Shown in pieces: positions 23,207 to 30,514 of a DNA stretch of 33,060 nucleotides. This DNA is from an uncultured Rhodospirillales bacterium. Its GTDB lineage: Bacteria; Pseudomonadota; Alphaproteobacteria; Acetobacterales; Acetobacteraceae. Position 1 is the stretch's first letter. Every line of letters begins with the position of its first letter. The stretch spans positions 1 through 33,060 of the forward strand of contig CAIMWH010000314.1 in NCBI GenBank assembly GCA_903845065.1. Direction: 5' to 3'. The notes beneath the pieces were generated by a model. The model searched no databases. It saw only the letters and a program-made list of their open reading frames with translations, and was not told the origin of the DNA. Made by a program: the position numbers and the translations under genes.

Positions 23207-23557
23207 CTAGAAGCGCTCCTCTCCGCGATGCCGGACGGCATCCGGGAAATCCCGATACAACGCGAAGACGGGGTTTTGCACCAGGGCATTCACCCCGAAA
23301 TGGAAGCCTTCGGCTGGATCGCGGCGTGACGCGACGAGCTGGAAGGCGGCCTCGAGTTGGGCGAGGTCTCGAACCTCGATCATCAGGTTCCAGTCGCCGT
23401 GGCCCTTGAGGCCGAAGCCGAGCTTGGCGCGGGTGAGGCGGTGGCCTGCGATGAGGCCCTCGCTGCGCAGGTGACCCATATAGTGGTCGAGGCTTTCGAC
23501 GAGCTTGAGGTCGGTGATGCCGGGCTTGAGATCGAAGTAGACGCAATAGAGGTCCAT
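23207..23557 (-). CDS. Small protein, DUF6614-like, upstream of thiol dioxygenase
   Basis: A 116-aa protein beginning MDLYCVYFDLKPGITDLK at 23557. From memory the pattern (MDLY-x-V-x-FDLKPG at the start, LGFGLKGHGDWNLMIEV in the middle, FHFGVNALVQNPVFALYRDFPD at the end) fits the DUF6614 family of dimeric alpha-beta barrel-like proteins. I cannot verify the family number. No signal peptide or membrane helix. An in-frame upstream start would add 12 residues. It is separated by one base from the thiol dioxygenase, so the two probably act together, possibly in binding a substrate or signal. Confidence 0.8.
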   Translation of the reverse strand: MDLYCVYFDLKPGITDLKLVESLDHYMGHLRSEGLIAGHRLTRAKLGFGLKGHGDWNLMIEVRDLAQLEAAFQLVASRRDPAEGFHFGVNALVQNPVFALYRDFPDAVRHRGEERF

Positions 23558-23685
23558 GGGGGCTGTCCTCGGCTGAAAGGGCGGGGCCATCATGCCCGCT
23601 TGATGCGTTCGACAGAAGGGCGGGCGTTTGCATGGTTGGGTGACACGGGCAACAATGTGTCCGGCCCGATTGCGAGGAGATCCCG

Positions 23686-24558
23686 ATGAACCAGCGCCGC
23701 CTCGCCATTGCCGCCGCTATCGCGACCGGGGTGCAGGTGGGGGCCGCGATGGTGGCGACGCGGGTGGTGGCGCAGGCGATGGGGCCGGCGACGCTGGCGC
23801 TGCTGCGGTATGTGATCGGGTTCCTGTGCCTGGTGCCCGCCGCGATGGTGGTGTGGCCGCGCACGCGGTTCGCGGCGCGCGATATCGTGCCGGTGGCGCT
23901 GCTGGGGATAGGGCAGTTCGGGATTCTGGTGGCGCTACTCAATGCGGGGCTACGCAGCGTGCCGGCGGGGCGGGGGGCGCTGTTGTTCGCCAGTTTTCCG
24001 CTGATGACGTTGGCGCTGGCCGGGGTGATCGGGCAGGAGCGGCTGACGCGGGCGAAGGTGCTGGGCGTGCTGCTCACCATGCTGGGCGTCGGGCTGGCGA
24101 TGGGGGAGCGGGTGTTTGCCGCCGGCGGCAGCCTGTGGGGGGAGGCGGCGGTGCTGGGGGCGGCGCTGTGCGGGGCGGTGTGCAGCGTGTTCTATCGGCC
24201 GTATCTGCGGCGCTATCCGCCGGTGGCGGTAAGCGCGGTGGCGATGCTGGCCTCGGTGGGGTTTCTCGCGGTTGTCGCGGCGGGCAGCGAGGGCTTGTTC
24301 GCGGCGCCACTGGTGCTGGGGGCCGGTCAGTGGGGTGCGGTGGTGTTCATCGGCGTGGGCAGCGGGGCAGGCTATTTCTTCTGGCTCTACGCGCTGAAGC
24401 ATTTGCCGGCGACGCAGGTGACAGTGTCCTTGTCGCTGTCGCCGTTGACGGCAATTGCATTGGGGGCGGTTTTGCTGGGCGAACCGGTGGGGATGGGGGT
24501 GGCGCTGGGGTTCGTGGCGATCGCGGCCGGGATGTGGCTGGCGACGCGGCCTGGGTAA
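23686..24558 (+). CDS. EamA/DMT superfamily transporter
   Basis: A 290-aa inner-membrane protein with about ten hydrophobic helices in two EamA repeats (about 7-138 and 152-287), the usual drug/metabolite transporter architecture. Family-like segments are LALLRYVIGFLCLVPA in repeat 1, and GSGAGYFFWLYALKHLPAT and VSLSLSPLTAIALGAVLLGE in repeat 2. GAGGAG lies seven bases before ATG 23686. It diverges from the thiol-dioxygenase operon across about 130 nt. Substrates of this superfamily (amino acids, sugars, drugs) cannot be predicted here. Confidence 0.92.
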   Translation: MNQRRLAIAAAIATGVQVGAAMVATRVVAQAMGPATLALLRYVIGFLCLVPAAMVVWPRTRFAARDIVPVALLGIGQFGILVALLNAGLRSVPAGRGALLFASFPLMTLALAGVIGQERLTRAKVLGVLLTMLGVGLAMGERVFAAGGSLWGEAAVLGAALCGAVCSVFYRPYLRRYPPVAVSAVAMLASVGFLAVVAAGSEGLFAAPLVLGAGQWGAVVFIGVGSGAGYFFWLYALKHLPATQVTVSLSLSPLTAIALGAVLLGEPVGMGVALGFVAIAAGMWLATRPG

Positions 24559-24590
24559 GCCTGGCGCCTACGCGTGGAGGTCGGGGCGCT

Positions 24591-24664
24591 TGGAGGTCCG
24601 GGCGGGAATCGAACCCACATACGCGGATTTGCAGTCCGCTGCATCACCACTCTGCCACCGGACC
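24591..24664 (-). tRNA. tRNA-Cys (anticodon GCA)
   Basis: On the minus strand a full cloverleaf can be drawn. Acceptor arm GGTCCGG pairs with CCGGACC. The anticodon stem GCGGA/TCCGC encloses the loop CTGCAAA with anticodon GCA at 24630-24632. The T-arm is GTGGG-TTCGATT-CCCGC. The discriminator base is T (U) and the CCA end is encoded (24591-24593). The GCA anticodon and the U discriminator are both expected for cysteine tRNA. It is a single tRNA on the strand opposite its neighbours. Confidence 0.96.
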
Positions 24665-24823
24665 GGTGCGGGGGTTGCGTTATTGTCCGCGGCGATGGCG
24701 GCGGTCAAGCCCTGGTTCGGATCATCAGGCGCGCGGCGGCCTTTGCGATATGTCAACCCACGCGATATATTGCGCGGATTGCGGCCCTTGGCCGACCACG
24801 GACCCGAGATTGGACCGACGCCG

Positions 24824-25483
24824 ATGCACAGCACCTCATTCGAAGCCGCCCGCACCATTATGGTCGACAGCCAGGTTCGCCCGAACAAGGTGACCGATCG
24901 GCGCATCATCGATGCGATGCGGCGCCTGCCGCGCGAGCGGTTCGTGCCGGCGGGGGCCAGTGCGCTTGCCTATGCCGACGAGGATGTGCCGCTGGGCGGC
25001 GGGCGGGTACTGCTGGAGCCGATGGTGATCGCGCGGCTGGTGCAGTTGGCCGCGGTGCATGCCGGCGAGAAGGTGCTGGTGGTGGCGGCGGGGACGGGCT
25101 ACGGCGCGGCGCTGCTCGCGGCCTCGGGCGTGGCGGTGACGGCGCTTGAAGAGGACAAGGCGCTGACGGCGGTGGCACGCACGGCGCTCGCCGGGATCGG
25201 CGGAATCGCGCTGGTCGAGGGCGCGTTGACCGCCGGATGGGCCGCCGGCGGGCCGTATGACGTGGTGTTCGTCGAGGGCGCCATCGAGGAATTGCCGGCG
25301 GCGCTGGTGGCGCAGGTGAAGCCGCAGGGCGGGCGCCTGGTGGCGATCCAGTCGCTGGATGGGCGGACCAGTCAGGCGGTGAGCGGCATGGTGATGGGCG
25401 GCAAGGTGGCGCTGCTGCCGGCGTTCGATTGCGCGACTCCGCTACTGCCGGCGTTCCGTCGCGCGGCGGCCTTCGTATTCTGA
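24824..25483 (+). CDS. Protein-L-isoaspartate O-methyltransferase-like protein
   Basis: A 219-aa class I methyltransferase of the PCMT family, which repairs isoaspartate in damaged proteins using SAM. The N-terminal region ARTIMVDSQVRPNKVTDRRI and LPRERFVPAGASALAYADED is the alphaproteobacterial PCMT pattern. The SAM loop reads VLVVAAGTGYGAALLA, where typical enzymes have VLEIGTGSGYQ. The acidic residue and first glycine are lost, so activity may be reduced or redirected. The ATG at 24824 fits this N-terminus. It lies upstream of tolC, an arrangement common in alphaproteobacteria (from memory). Confidence 0.87.
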   Translation: MHSTSFEAARTIMVDSQVRPNKVTDRRIIDAMRRLPRERFVPAGASALAYADEDVPLGGGRVLLEPMVIARLVQLAAVHAGEKVLVVAAGTGYGAALLAASGVAVTALEEDKALTAVARTALAGIGGIALVEGALTAGWAAGGPYDVVFVEGAIEELPAALVAQVKPQGGRLVAIQSLDGRTSQAVSGMVMGGKVALLPAFDCATPLLPAFRRAAAFVF

Positions 25484-25621
25484 ACCGGGATGGCTGATCT
25501 GCGGCGGGGCGTCACAGACCCATGGCGCAGCGCAGCAAGCTATGGCACATCTACGGCGATGGAAACCGTGACGATGACGAGGTTCGGACAGATGCAGCGC
25601 TGGCAGCCCTTTCGCGGACCG

Positions 25622-27070
25622 ATGATGACACTCCGAGGCGCCCTGTTGGCTTCGGCGCTGGTGGCGGTCCCGGTGGCCGGTGTGCCCCACGCGTTTGCCC
25701 AGCAGGCGCCGGCGCAAACCGCCTCCACTGCGGTGGCACAGCCGCGCACGCTGACCGAGGCGCTGGCGCTGGCCTATTCGTCGAACCCGACCTTGCTGGC
25801 CGAGCGGGCTAACCTGCGCGCGACCGACGAAACGGTGCCCGCGGCGCTGGCCGGCTGGCACCCGACGGTGACGGTGAGCGCCACCGCCGGTTTCGCCAAT
25901 GATGTGCGTCTCAACCACATCCCCTCCGGCAGCATCACCCAGCGGTCGGTGGCCGATCGCGGTTTGAACACGGCCACCGTGACCGCCACGCAGCCGCTGT
26001 ATCGTGGTGGCGCCACCCGCGCTGGCACCAACAAGGCCGAGAACCAGGTGATGGCCGAGCGGGCTCGCCTCTATGCCCAGGAACAGGCGACGTTGCAGGC
26101 GGTGGTGACCGCCTATGTCGGCGTGATCCAGGCCACCCAGGTGCTGGCGCTGAACACCAACAATGAGCAGGTGCTGACGCGCCAGTTGCAGGCGACCAAT
26201 GACCGGTTCCGCGTCGGCGAATTGACGCGCACGGACGTGGCGCAGGCCGAGGCGGCGCTGGCCAATGCGACGGCGACGCGGCAGACCTCGGAAGGCAACC
26301 TGCAAACGGCGCGCTCGACGTTCCGTGATGCGGTGGGTTCGCTGCCCGGCAAGCTGGTGGAGCCGCAGCCGCTGCGGCTGCCGACCCGCACGCTGGAGCA
26401 GGCGCAGTCAACCGCGCGGACCAACAACCCCACGGTGGTGGCCGCGTTGTTCGATGACGCGGCGGCGAAGGACAACTTCGACCTGCAATACGCGCGCCTG
26501 ATGCCGCAGCTGAGCCTCCAGGCCCAGTACGGCCGCAACGAGGACTCGACGACGAAGAACCTGCAGACCAACACCGGGCAGATCCTCGCGGTGCTGAGCA
26601 TGCCTATCTACCAGGGCGGCTCGGAATACGCGGCCATCCGCCAGGCGCGCCAGCAGCAGTTGCAGACCCGGCAGAAGCTGGAGGCGGCGCGCAGCACCAC
26701 CATCCAGCAGGTGACCTCGGCGTGGGCGACCTATGGCGCCGCCAAGGCCGCCATCGAGAGCACGCGGTTGCAGATCAAGGCGAACGAAATCGCCCTTGAA
26801 GGCGTGCAGCGCGAGGCCCTGGTGGGCAGCCGCACCACGCTCGATGTGCTGAACGCCGAGCAGGCGCTGTTGCAGTCCCGCGTGACGCTGATCCAGAACC
26901 TCGCCAGCATGGTGACCGCCTCGTACCAGGTGGCCACCGCGACGGGCAAGCTCACGGCGCGCGATCTCAACCTGAATGTGCCGCTGTATGACGAGACCGC
27001 CTATTATGCGGCCGTGCGCAACCGTTGGATCGGTACCGGCGATTACGCCACCGACCAGCCGGCCCGCTGA
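25622..27070 (+). CDS. tolC: TolC-family outer membrane efflux protein
   Basis: Outer-membrane channel of type I secretion and efflux systems (about 482 aa). A signal peptide (MMTLRGALLASALVAVPVAG, cleavage after AFA near residue 26) precedes two OEP repeats. The first starts LTEALALAYSSNPTLLAERA. The second contains RTNNPTVVAALFDDAAAKD. Conserved TolC-type pieces include RAENQ-like KAENQVMAERARL, RFRVGELTRTDVAQAEA, GGSEYAAIRQARQQQLQTR and GSRTTLDVLNAEQALLQS. The frame is open from ATG 25490, but the extra 44 codons have atypical third positions and would precede the signal peptide. I therefore place the start at 25622 (25625 also possible). It is followed 38 nt later by the DUF2497 gene. Confidence 0.93.
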   Translation: MMTLRGALLASALVAVPVAGVPHAFAQQAPAQTASTAVAQPRTLTEALALAYSSNPTLLAERANLRATDETVPAALAGWHPTVTVSATAGFANDVRLNHIPSGSITQRSVADRGLNTATVTATQPLYRGGATRAGTNKAENQVMAERARLYAQEQATLQAVVTAYVGVIQATQVLALNTNNEQVLTRQLQATNDRFRVGELTRTDVAQAEAALANATATRQTSEGNLQTARSTFRDAVGSLPGKLVEPQPLRLPTRTLEQAQSTARTNNPTVVAALFDDAAAKDNFDLQYARLMPQLSLQAQYGRNEDSTTKNLQTNTGQILAVLSMPIYQGGSEYAAIRQARQQQLQTRQKLEAARSTTIQQVTSAWATYGAAKAAIESTRLQIKANEIALEGVQREALVGSRTTLDVLNAEQALLQSRVTLIQNLASMVTASYQVATATGKLTARDLNLNVPLYDETAYYAAVRNRWIGTGDYATDQPAR

Positions 27071-27108
27071 CAACCGATGGATGAGGGCCGTTGCATGAGG
27101 AGTGGAGC

Positions 27109-27618
27109 ATGAGCGGCACGCATCCGGACAAGCCTGCCGCGCCCGCGGCCGGTGGCGATCCTTCGATGGAGGATATCCTGGCCTCCATCCGGCGCATCCT
27201 GAGCGAGGATGAGCCGGCGGCCGATGCGGCCGCGGCGACGACGGATGTCGTTCACCATGAGGCTCCCGCGACGGTGGCGGCGATACCGGCACCGAAGCCG
27301 GCCGATGATGTGCTGGCATTGGATGCCTCGATGATCGTCGAGCAGCCGCGCGCGGCGGCCCGGCCGGCCGATGCGTCGGCGTTGATGGCGCCCGAAACCG
27401 AGGCGGCGGTGGCGTCCTCCGTCGGCGGGCTGCTGCGTACCCTGATCGCCGAGCGCGATACCGTTGCGGTCTACCGCGGCGGCCCCACCATCGAGGACCT
27501 CGTGCGTGAGGAAATCCGCCCGTTGCTGAAGCACTGGCTCGACACCAACTTGCAGGCGCTGGTCGAGCGGCATGTACGGGCCGAGATCGAGCGCGTCGTC
27601 GGCCGCGCCGTATCCTGA
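27109..27618 (+). CDS. DUF2497 / PopZ-type polar organising protein
   Basis: A 169-aa protein with the layout of PopZ-type proteins: a short N-terminal helix (PSMEDILASIRRILSEDE), an Ala/Pro/acidic disordered linker (about 45-105), and a C-terminal helical assembly domain (TIEDLVREEIRPLLKHWLD, LVERHVRAEIERVVGRA). In Caulobacter PopZ forms polar condensates that anchor the chromosome origin. Other DUF2497 members are assumed to be similar. ATG 27109 is preceded by GAGGAG. It lies between tolC and valS, the standard alphaproteobacterial order (from memory). Confidence 0.92.
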   Translation: MSGTHPDKPAAPAAGGDPSMEDILASIRRILSEDEPAADAAAATTDVVHHEAPATVAAIPAPKPADDVLALDASMIVEQPRAAARPADASALMAPETEAAVASSVGGLLRTLIAERDTVAVYRGGPTIEDLVREEIRPLLKHWLDTNLQALVERHVRAEIERVVGRAVS

Positions 27619-27633
27619 TCCTTTTTTCGTTCA

Positions 27634-27657
27634 GCATTCGGTTGGCCGCATTCGGTT
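27634..27657. repeat. Tandem GCATTCGGTT repeat upstream of valS
   Basis: GCATTCGGTT occurs at 27634-27643 and again at 27648-27657, a 14-base period, in the short gap between the DUF2497 gene and valS. The second copy runs into the palindrome GGTTAACC. It could be a protein-binding site or a chance duplication. Confidence 0.5.
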
Positions 27658-27690
27658 AACCCGGGTGCGGAACCCCGAGCGAGAACACCC

Positions 27691-30390
27691 ATGCTGAACA
27701 AGACCTATAATCCCGCTGAAATCGAGACGTCGCTCTATGAGGGCTGGGAGCAGGCCGGCTCCTTCGCCTGCCAGCCCGAGAGCAATGCGGCGCCGTTCAC
27801 CATCATGATCCCGCCGCCGAATGTGACCGGCAGCCTGCACATGGGCCATGCGCTGACCTTCACCATCCAGGACACCCTGGTGCGGTGGCGGCGGATGCAG
27901 GGGCGCGATGCACTGTGGCAGCCCGGCACCGACCATGCGGGCATCGCGACACAGATGGTGGTGGAGCGGCTGCTTGGCGAGGAAGGCACCACTCGCCGGG
28001 AGCTTGGACGCGACAAGTTCCTCGAACGGGTGTGGCAGTGGAAGGCCGAATCGGGCGGCACCATCACGCGGCAGTTGCGCCGCATCGGTGCCTCGCTGGA
28101 TTGGCCGCGCGAGCGCTTCACCATGGATGACGGCTGCTCCGAGGCGGTGCGGCAGGTGTTCGTCACCCTGTTCAAGCAGGGGCTGATTTATCGCGACCGG
28201 CGGCTGGTGAACTGGGACCCCAAGTTCCAGTCGGCGATTTCGGACCTCGAGGTTGAGAACCAGGAGGTGCGCGGCAATTTGTGGCACATCGCCTACCCGA
28301 TCGAAGGGCAGCCCGGCCGCACCATCACGGTGGCGACGACGCGGCCGGAGACCATGCTGGGCGATACCGCGGTGGCGGTGCATCCGACCGATGCGCGCTA
28401 TCAGGACCTGATCGGGCAGTTCGCCATTCTGCCGCTGGTGGGCCGGCGCATCCCCATCGTGGCCGATGAATATTCCGATCCGGAGAAGGGTACCGGGGCG
28501 GTGAAGATTACCCCGGCGCATGATTTCAACGACTTCGCGGTGGGCAAGCGGCATGACCTGCCGATGCCCTCGATCCTGGACAAGGAAGCGCGGGTCATCC
28601 TCGGCGAAATCGCGGAGGCCATCGCGGCGGTGGAGGGCGTGGCGGACCCGGCGTTTGTCCGCACGTTGGAAGGGCTCGATCGCGGGATGGCGCGCAAGGC
28701 CATCGTGGCGGAGCTGGAGCGGCTCGAAATCCTGGTGAAAGTGGAGCCGCATGTGCACCAGGTGCCGCATGGCGACCGCTCCGGGGTGCCGATCGAGCCG
28801 CTGTTGACGGTGCAGTGGTACGCCAATGCGCACGAACTCGCCCAGCCCGCCATCAAGGCGGTGGAGGAGGGGCGCACGAAATTCGTGCCGCAGCAGTGGG
28901 AGAACACCTTCTTCGCCTGGATGCGCGACATCCAGCCCTGGTGCATTTCCCGCCAGTTGTGGTGGGGGCATCGCATTCCGGCGTGGTACGGGCCGGACGG
29001 GCATGTGTTCGTCGAGCAGACCGAGGCGGAGGCGGTGGCGGCCGCCACCGTGCATTATGGGGTGCCGACGCCGATCAGCCAGGACGATGATGTGCTGGAT
29101 ACTTGGTTCTCCTCGGCCTTGTGGCCGTTCTCCACGCTGGGGTGGCCGGAGCAGACCAAGGAACTGGCGCGCTACTATCCGGGGGACGTGCTGGTCACCG
29201 GGTTCGACATCATCTTCTTCTGGGTGGCCCGGATGATGATGATGGGCATCCACTTCATGGGCGATGTGCCGTTCAAGGAAGTGCACATCCACGGGCTGGT
29301 TCGCGACGAGAAGGGCCAGAAGATGAGCAAGTCCAAGGGCAACGTGATCGACCCGCTGGACCTCATCGACCGCTTCGGGGCGGATGCGCTGCGCTTCACC
29401 ATTTGCGCGCTGACCGGGCCGGGACGCGATGTGAAGCTGGGCGCGGCGCGGGTGGAGAGCTATCGCAGCTTCGTCACCAAGCTGTGGAACGCGGCCAGGT
29501 TCTGCGAAATGAACGCGATAGCGCCCGATCCGACGTTCACCCCCGATCAGGCGACGCTGCCGCTGACGCGGTGGATCCTGAGCGCGCTGAACGACACCAT
29601 CGGCGAGGCCGGGGCGGCGCTGGAGGCCTATCGCTTCAACGACTATGCGGCGGCCTGCTATCGCTTCACCTGGAATTCGTTCTGCGACTGGTTCCTCGAA
29701 TTCGCCAAACCGGCGCTGGCCGATGCGGGCAGCCCGGAGGCCGCCGAGGTGAAGCGCACGGCGGCGCATGTGCTGGGCGTCATCCTGCGGCTGCTGCATC
29801 CGGCGATGCCGTATGTAACGGAGGAACTGTGGGACCGCTTCGGCTATGGCGAGCGCAACAGCCTGATCGGGACGGCCTGGCCGGTCGCCGAGGACGTCCC
29901 GGGGGCCGTGCCGGCGCGGGCGGAACTGGACTGGGTGGTCCGGCTGATTTCCGAGGTGCGCACGGTGCGCGCCGAGATGAATGTGCCGCCGTCGCAACTC
30001 GGCCCGGTGCTGCTGAAGGACGCCACGGCGGAGACCATGGCGCGGGGCGGGCGCTGGATCGAGGCGATCGGGCGGATGGCGCGGGCCAGCACCTTCGCGG
30101 CGCTCGATGGCGACGTGCCGCAGGGTTCGGCGCAGGCGGTGATCGACGAGGCCACCATCGTGCTGCCGCTGGCTGGGTTGATCGATCTGGCGCAGGAGCG
30201 GGCGCGGTTGGCCAAGGAGCGCGGCAAGATCGTGGCGGAGTCCGAGAAGACGGCGAAAAAGCTCGGCAATGCGGACTTTATCGCGCGTGCGCCGGCGGAG
30301 ATCGTCGAGGAAATCCGCGAGCGCCTGGCATCGAGCGATGCCGAGGTGGCGCGGCTGGATGCGGCGCTGTCGCGGATCGCCACGACATGA
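27691..30390 (+). CDS. valS: Valyl-tRNA synthetase
   Basis: Charges tRNA-Val (899 aa, class Ia). The HIGH motif is in PPPNVTGSLHMGHAL (41-55). The CP1 editing domain follows, with TTRPETMLGDTAVAVHP and GTGAVKITPAHDFNDF. KMSKS is at 544-548 in KGQKMSKSKGNVIDP. The anticodon-binding domain is followed by the valine-specific C-terminal coiled coil (about 830-897, rich in Glu, Arg, Lys and Ala). All catalytic and editing landmarks are present and the length is normal. The ATG at 27691 has only a weak Shine-Dalgarno. No T-box or other leader RNA is apparent. Confidence 0.98.
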   Translation: MLNKTYNPAEIETSLYEGWEQAGSFACQPESNAAPFTIMIPPPNVTGSLHMGHALTFTIQDTLVRWRRMQGRDALWQPGTDHAGIATQMVVERLLGEEGTTRRELGRDKFLERVWQWKAESGGTITRQLRRIGASLDWPRERFTMDDGCSEAVRQVFVTLFKQGLIYRDRRLVNWDPKFQSAISDLEVENQEVRGNLWHIAYPIEGQPGRTITVATTRPETMLGDTAVAVHPTDARYQDLIGQFAILPLVGRRIPIVADEYSDPEKGTGAVKITPAHDFNDFAVGKRHDLPMPSILDKEARVILGEIAEAIAAVEGVADPAFVRTLEGLDRGMARKAIVAELERLEILVKVEPHVHQVPHGDRSGVPIEPLLTVQWYANAHELAQPAIKAVEEGRTKFVPQQWENTFFAWMRDIQPWCISRQLWWGHRIPAWYGPDGHVFVEQTEAEAVAAATVHYGVPTPISQDDDVLDTWFSSALWPFSTLGWPEQTKELARYYPGDVLVTGFDIIFFWVARMMMMGIHFMGDVPFKEVHIHGLVRDEKGQKMSKSKGNVIDPLDLIDRFGADALRFTICALTGPGRDVKLGAARVESYRSFVTKLWNAARFCEMNAIAPDPTFTPDQATLPLTRWILSALNDTIGEAGAALEAYRFNDYAAACYRFTWNSFCDWFLEFAKPALADAGSPEAAEVKRTAAHVLGVILRLLHPAMPYVTEELWDRFGYGERNSLIGTAWPVAEDVPGAVPARAELDWVVRLISEVRTVRAEMNVPPSQLGPVLLKDATAETMARGGRWIEAIGRMARASTFAALDGDVPQGSAQAVIDEATIVLPLAGLIDLAQERARLAKERGKIVAESEKTAKKLGNADFIARAPAEIVEEIRERLASSDAEVARLDAALSRIATT

Positions 30391-30514
30391 CTTTTCCGTG
30401 GCGGCGACTGCGGTATTTTCGAGTTTCCCCGCCATGGTGAAATAACTTCTTCATTGCCACGATGGACCGGACCGGGCATCCGTTCTAGCATGGTCCTCAA
30501 AATGGGGGACTGGC

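Noticed and set aside
24559-24823. tRNA-Cys as an integration site of a genomic island
   Set aside because: No integrase, no direct repeat of the tRNA 3' end, and the flanking genes are ordinary core genes.
27631-30435. 934-codon open frame on the minus strand opposite valS
   Set aside because: Exact antisense shadow of valS with biased Arg/His/Pro composition and no recognisable motif.
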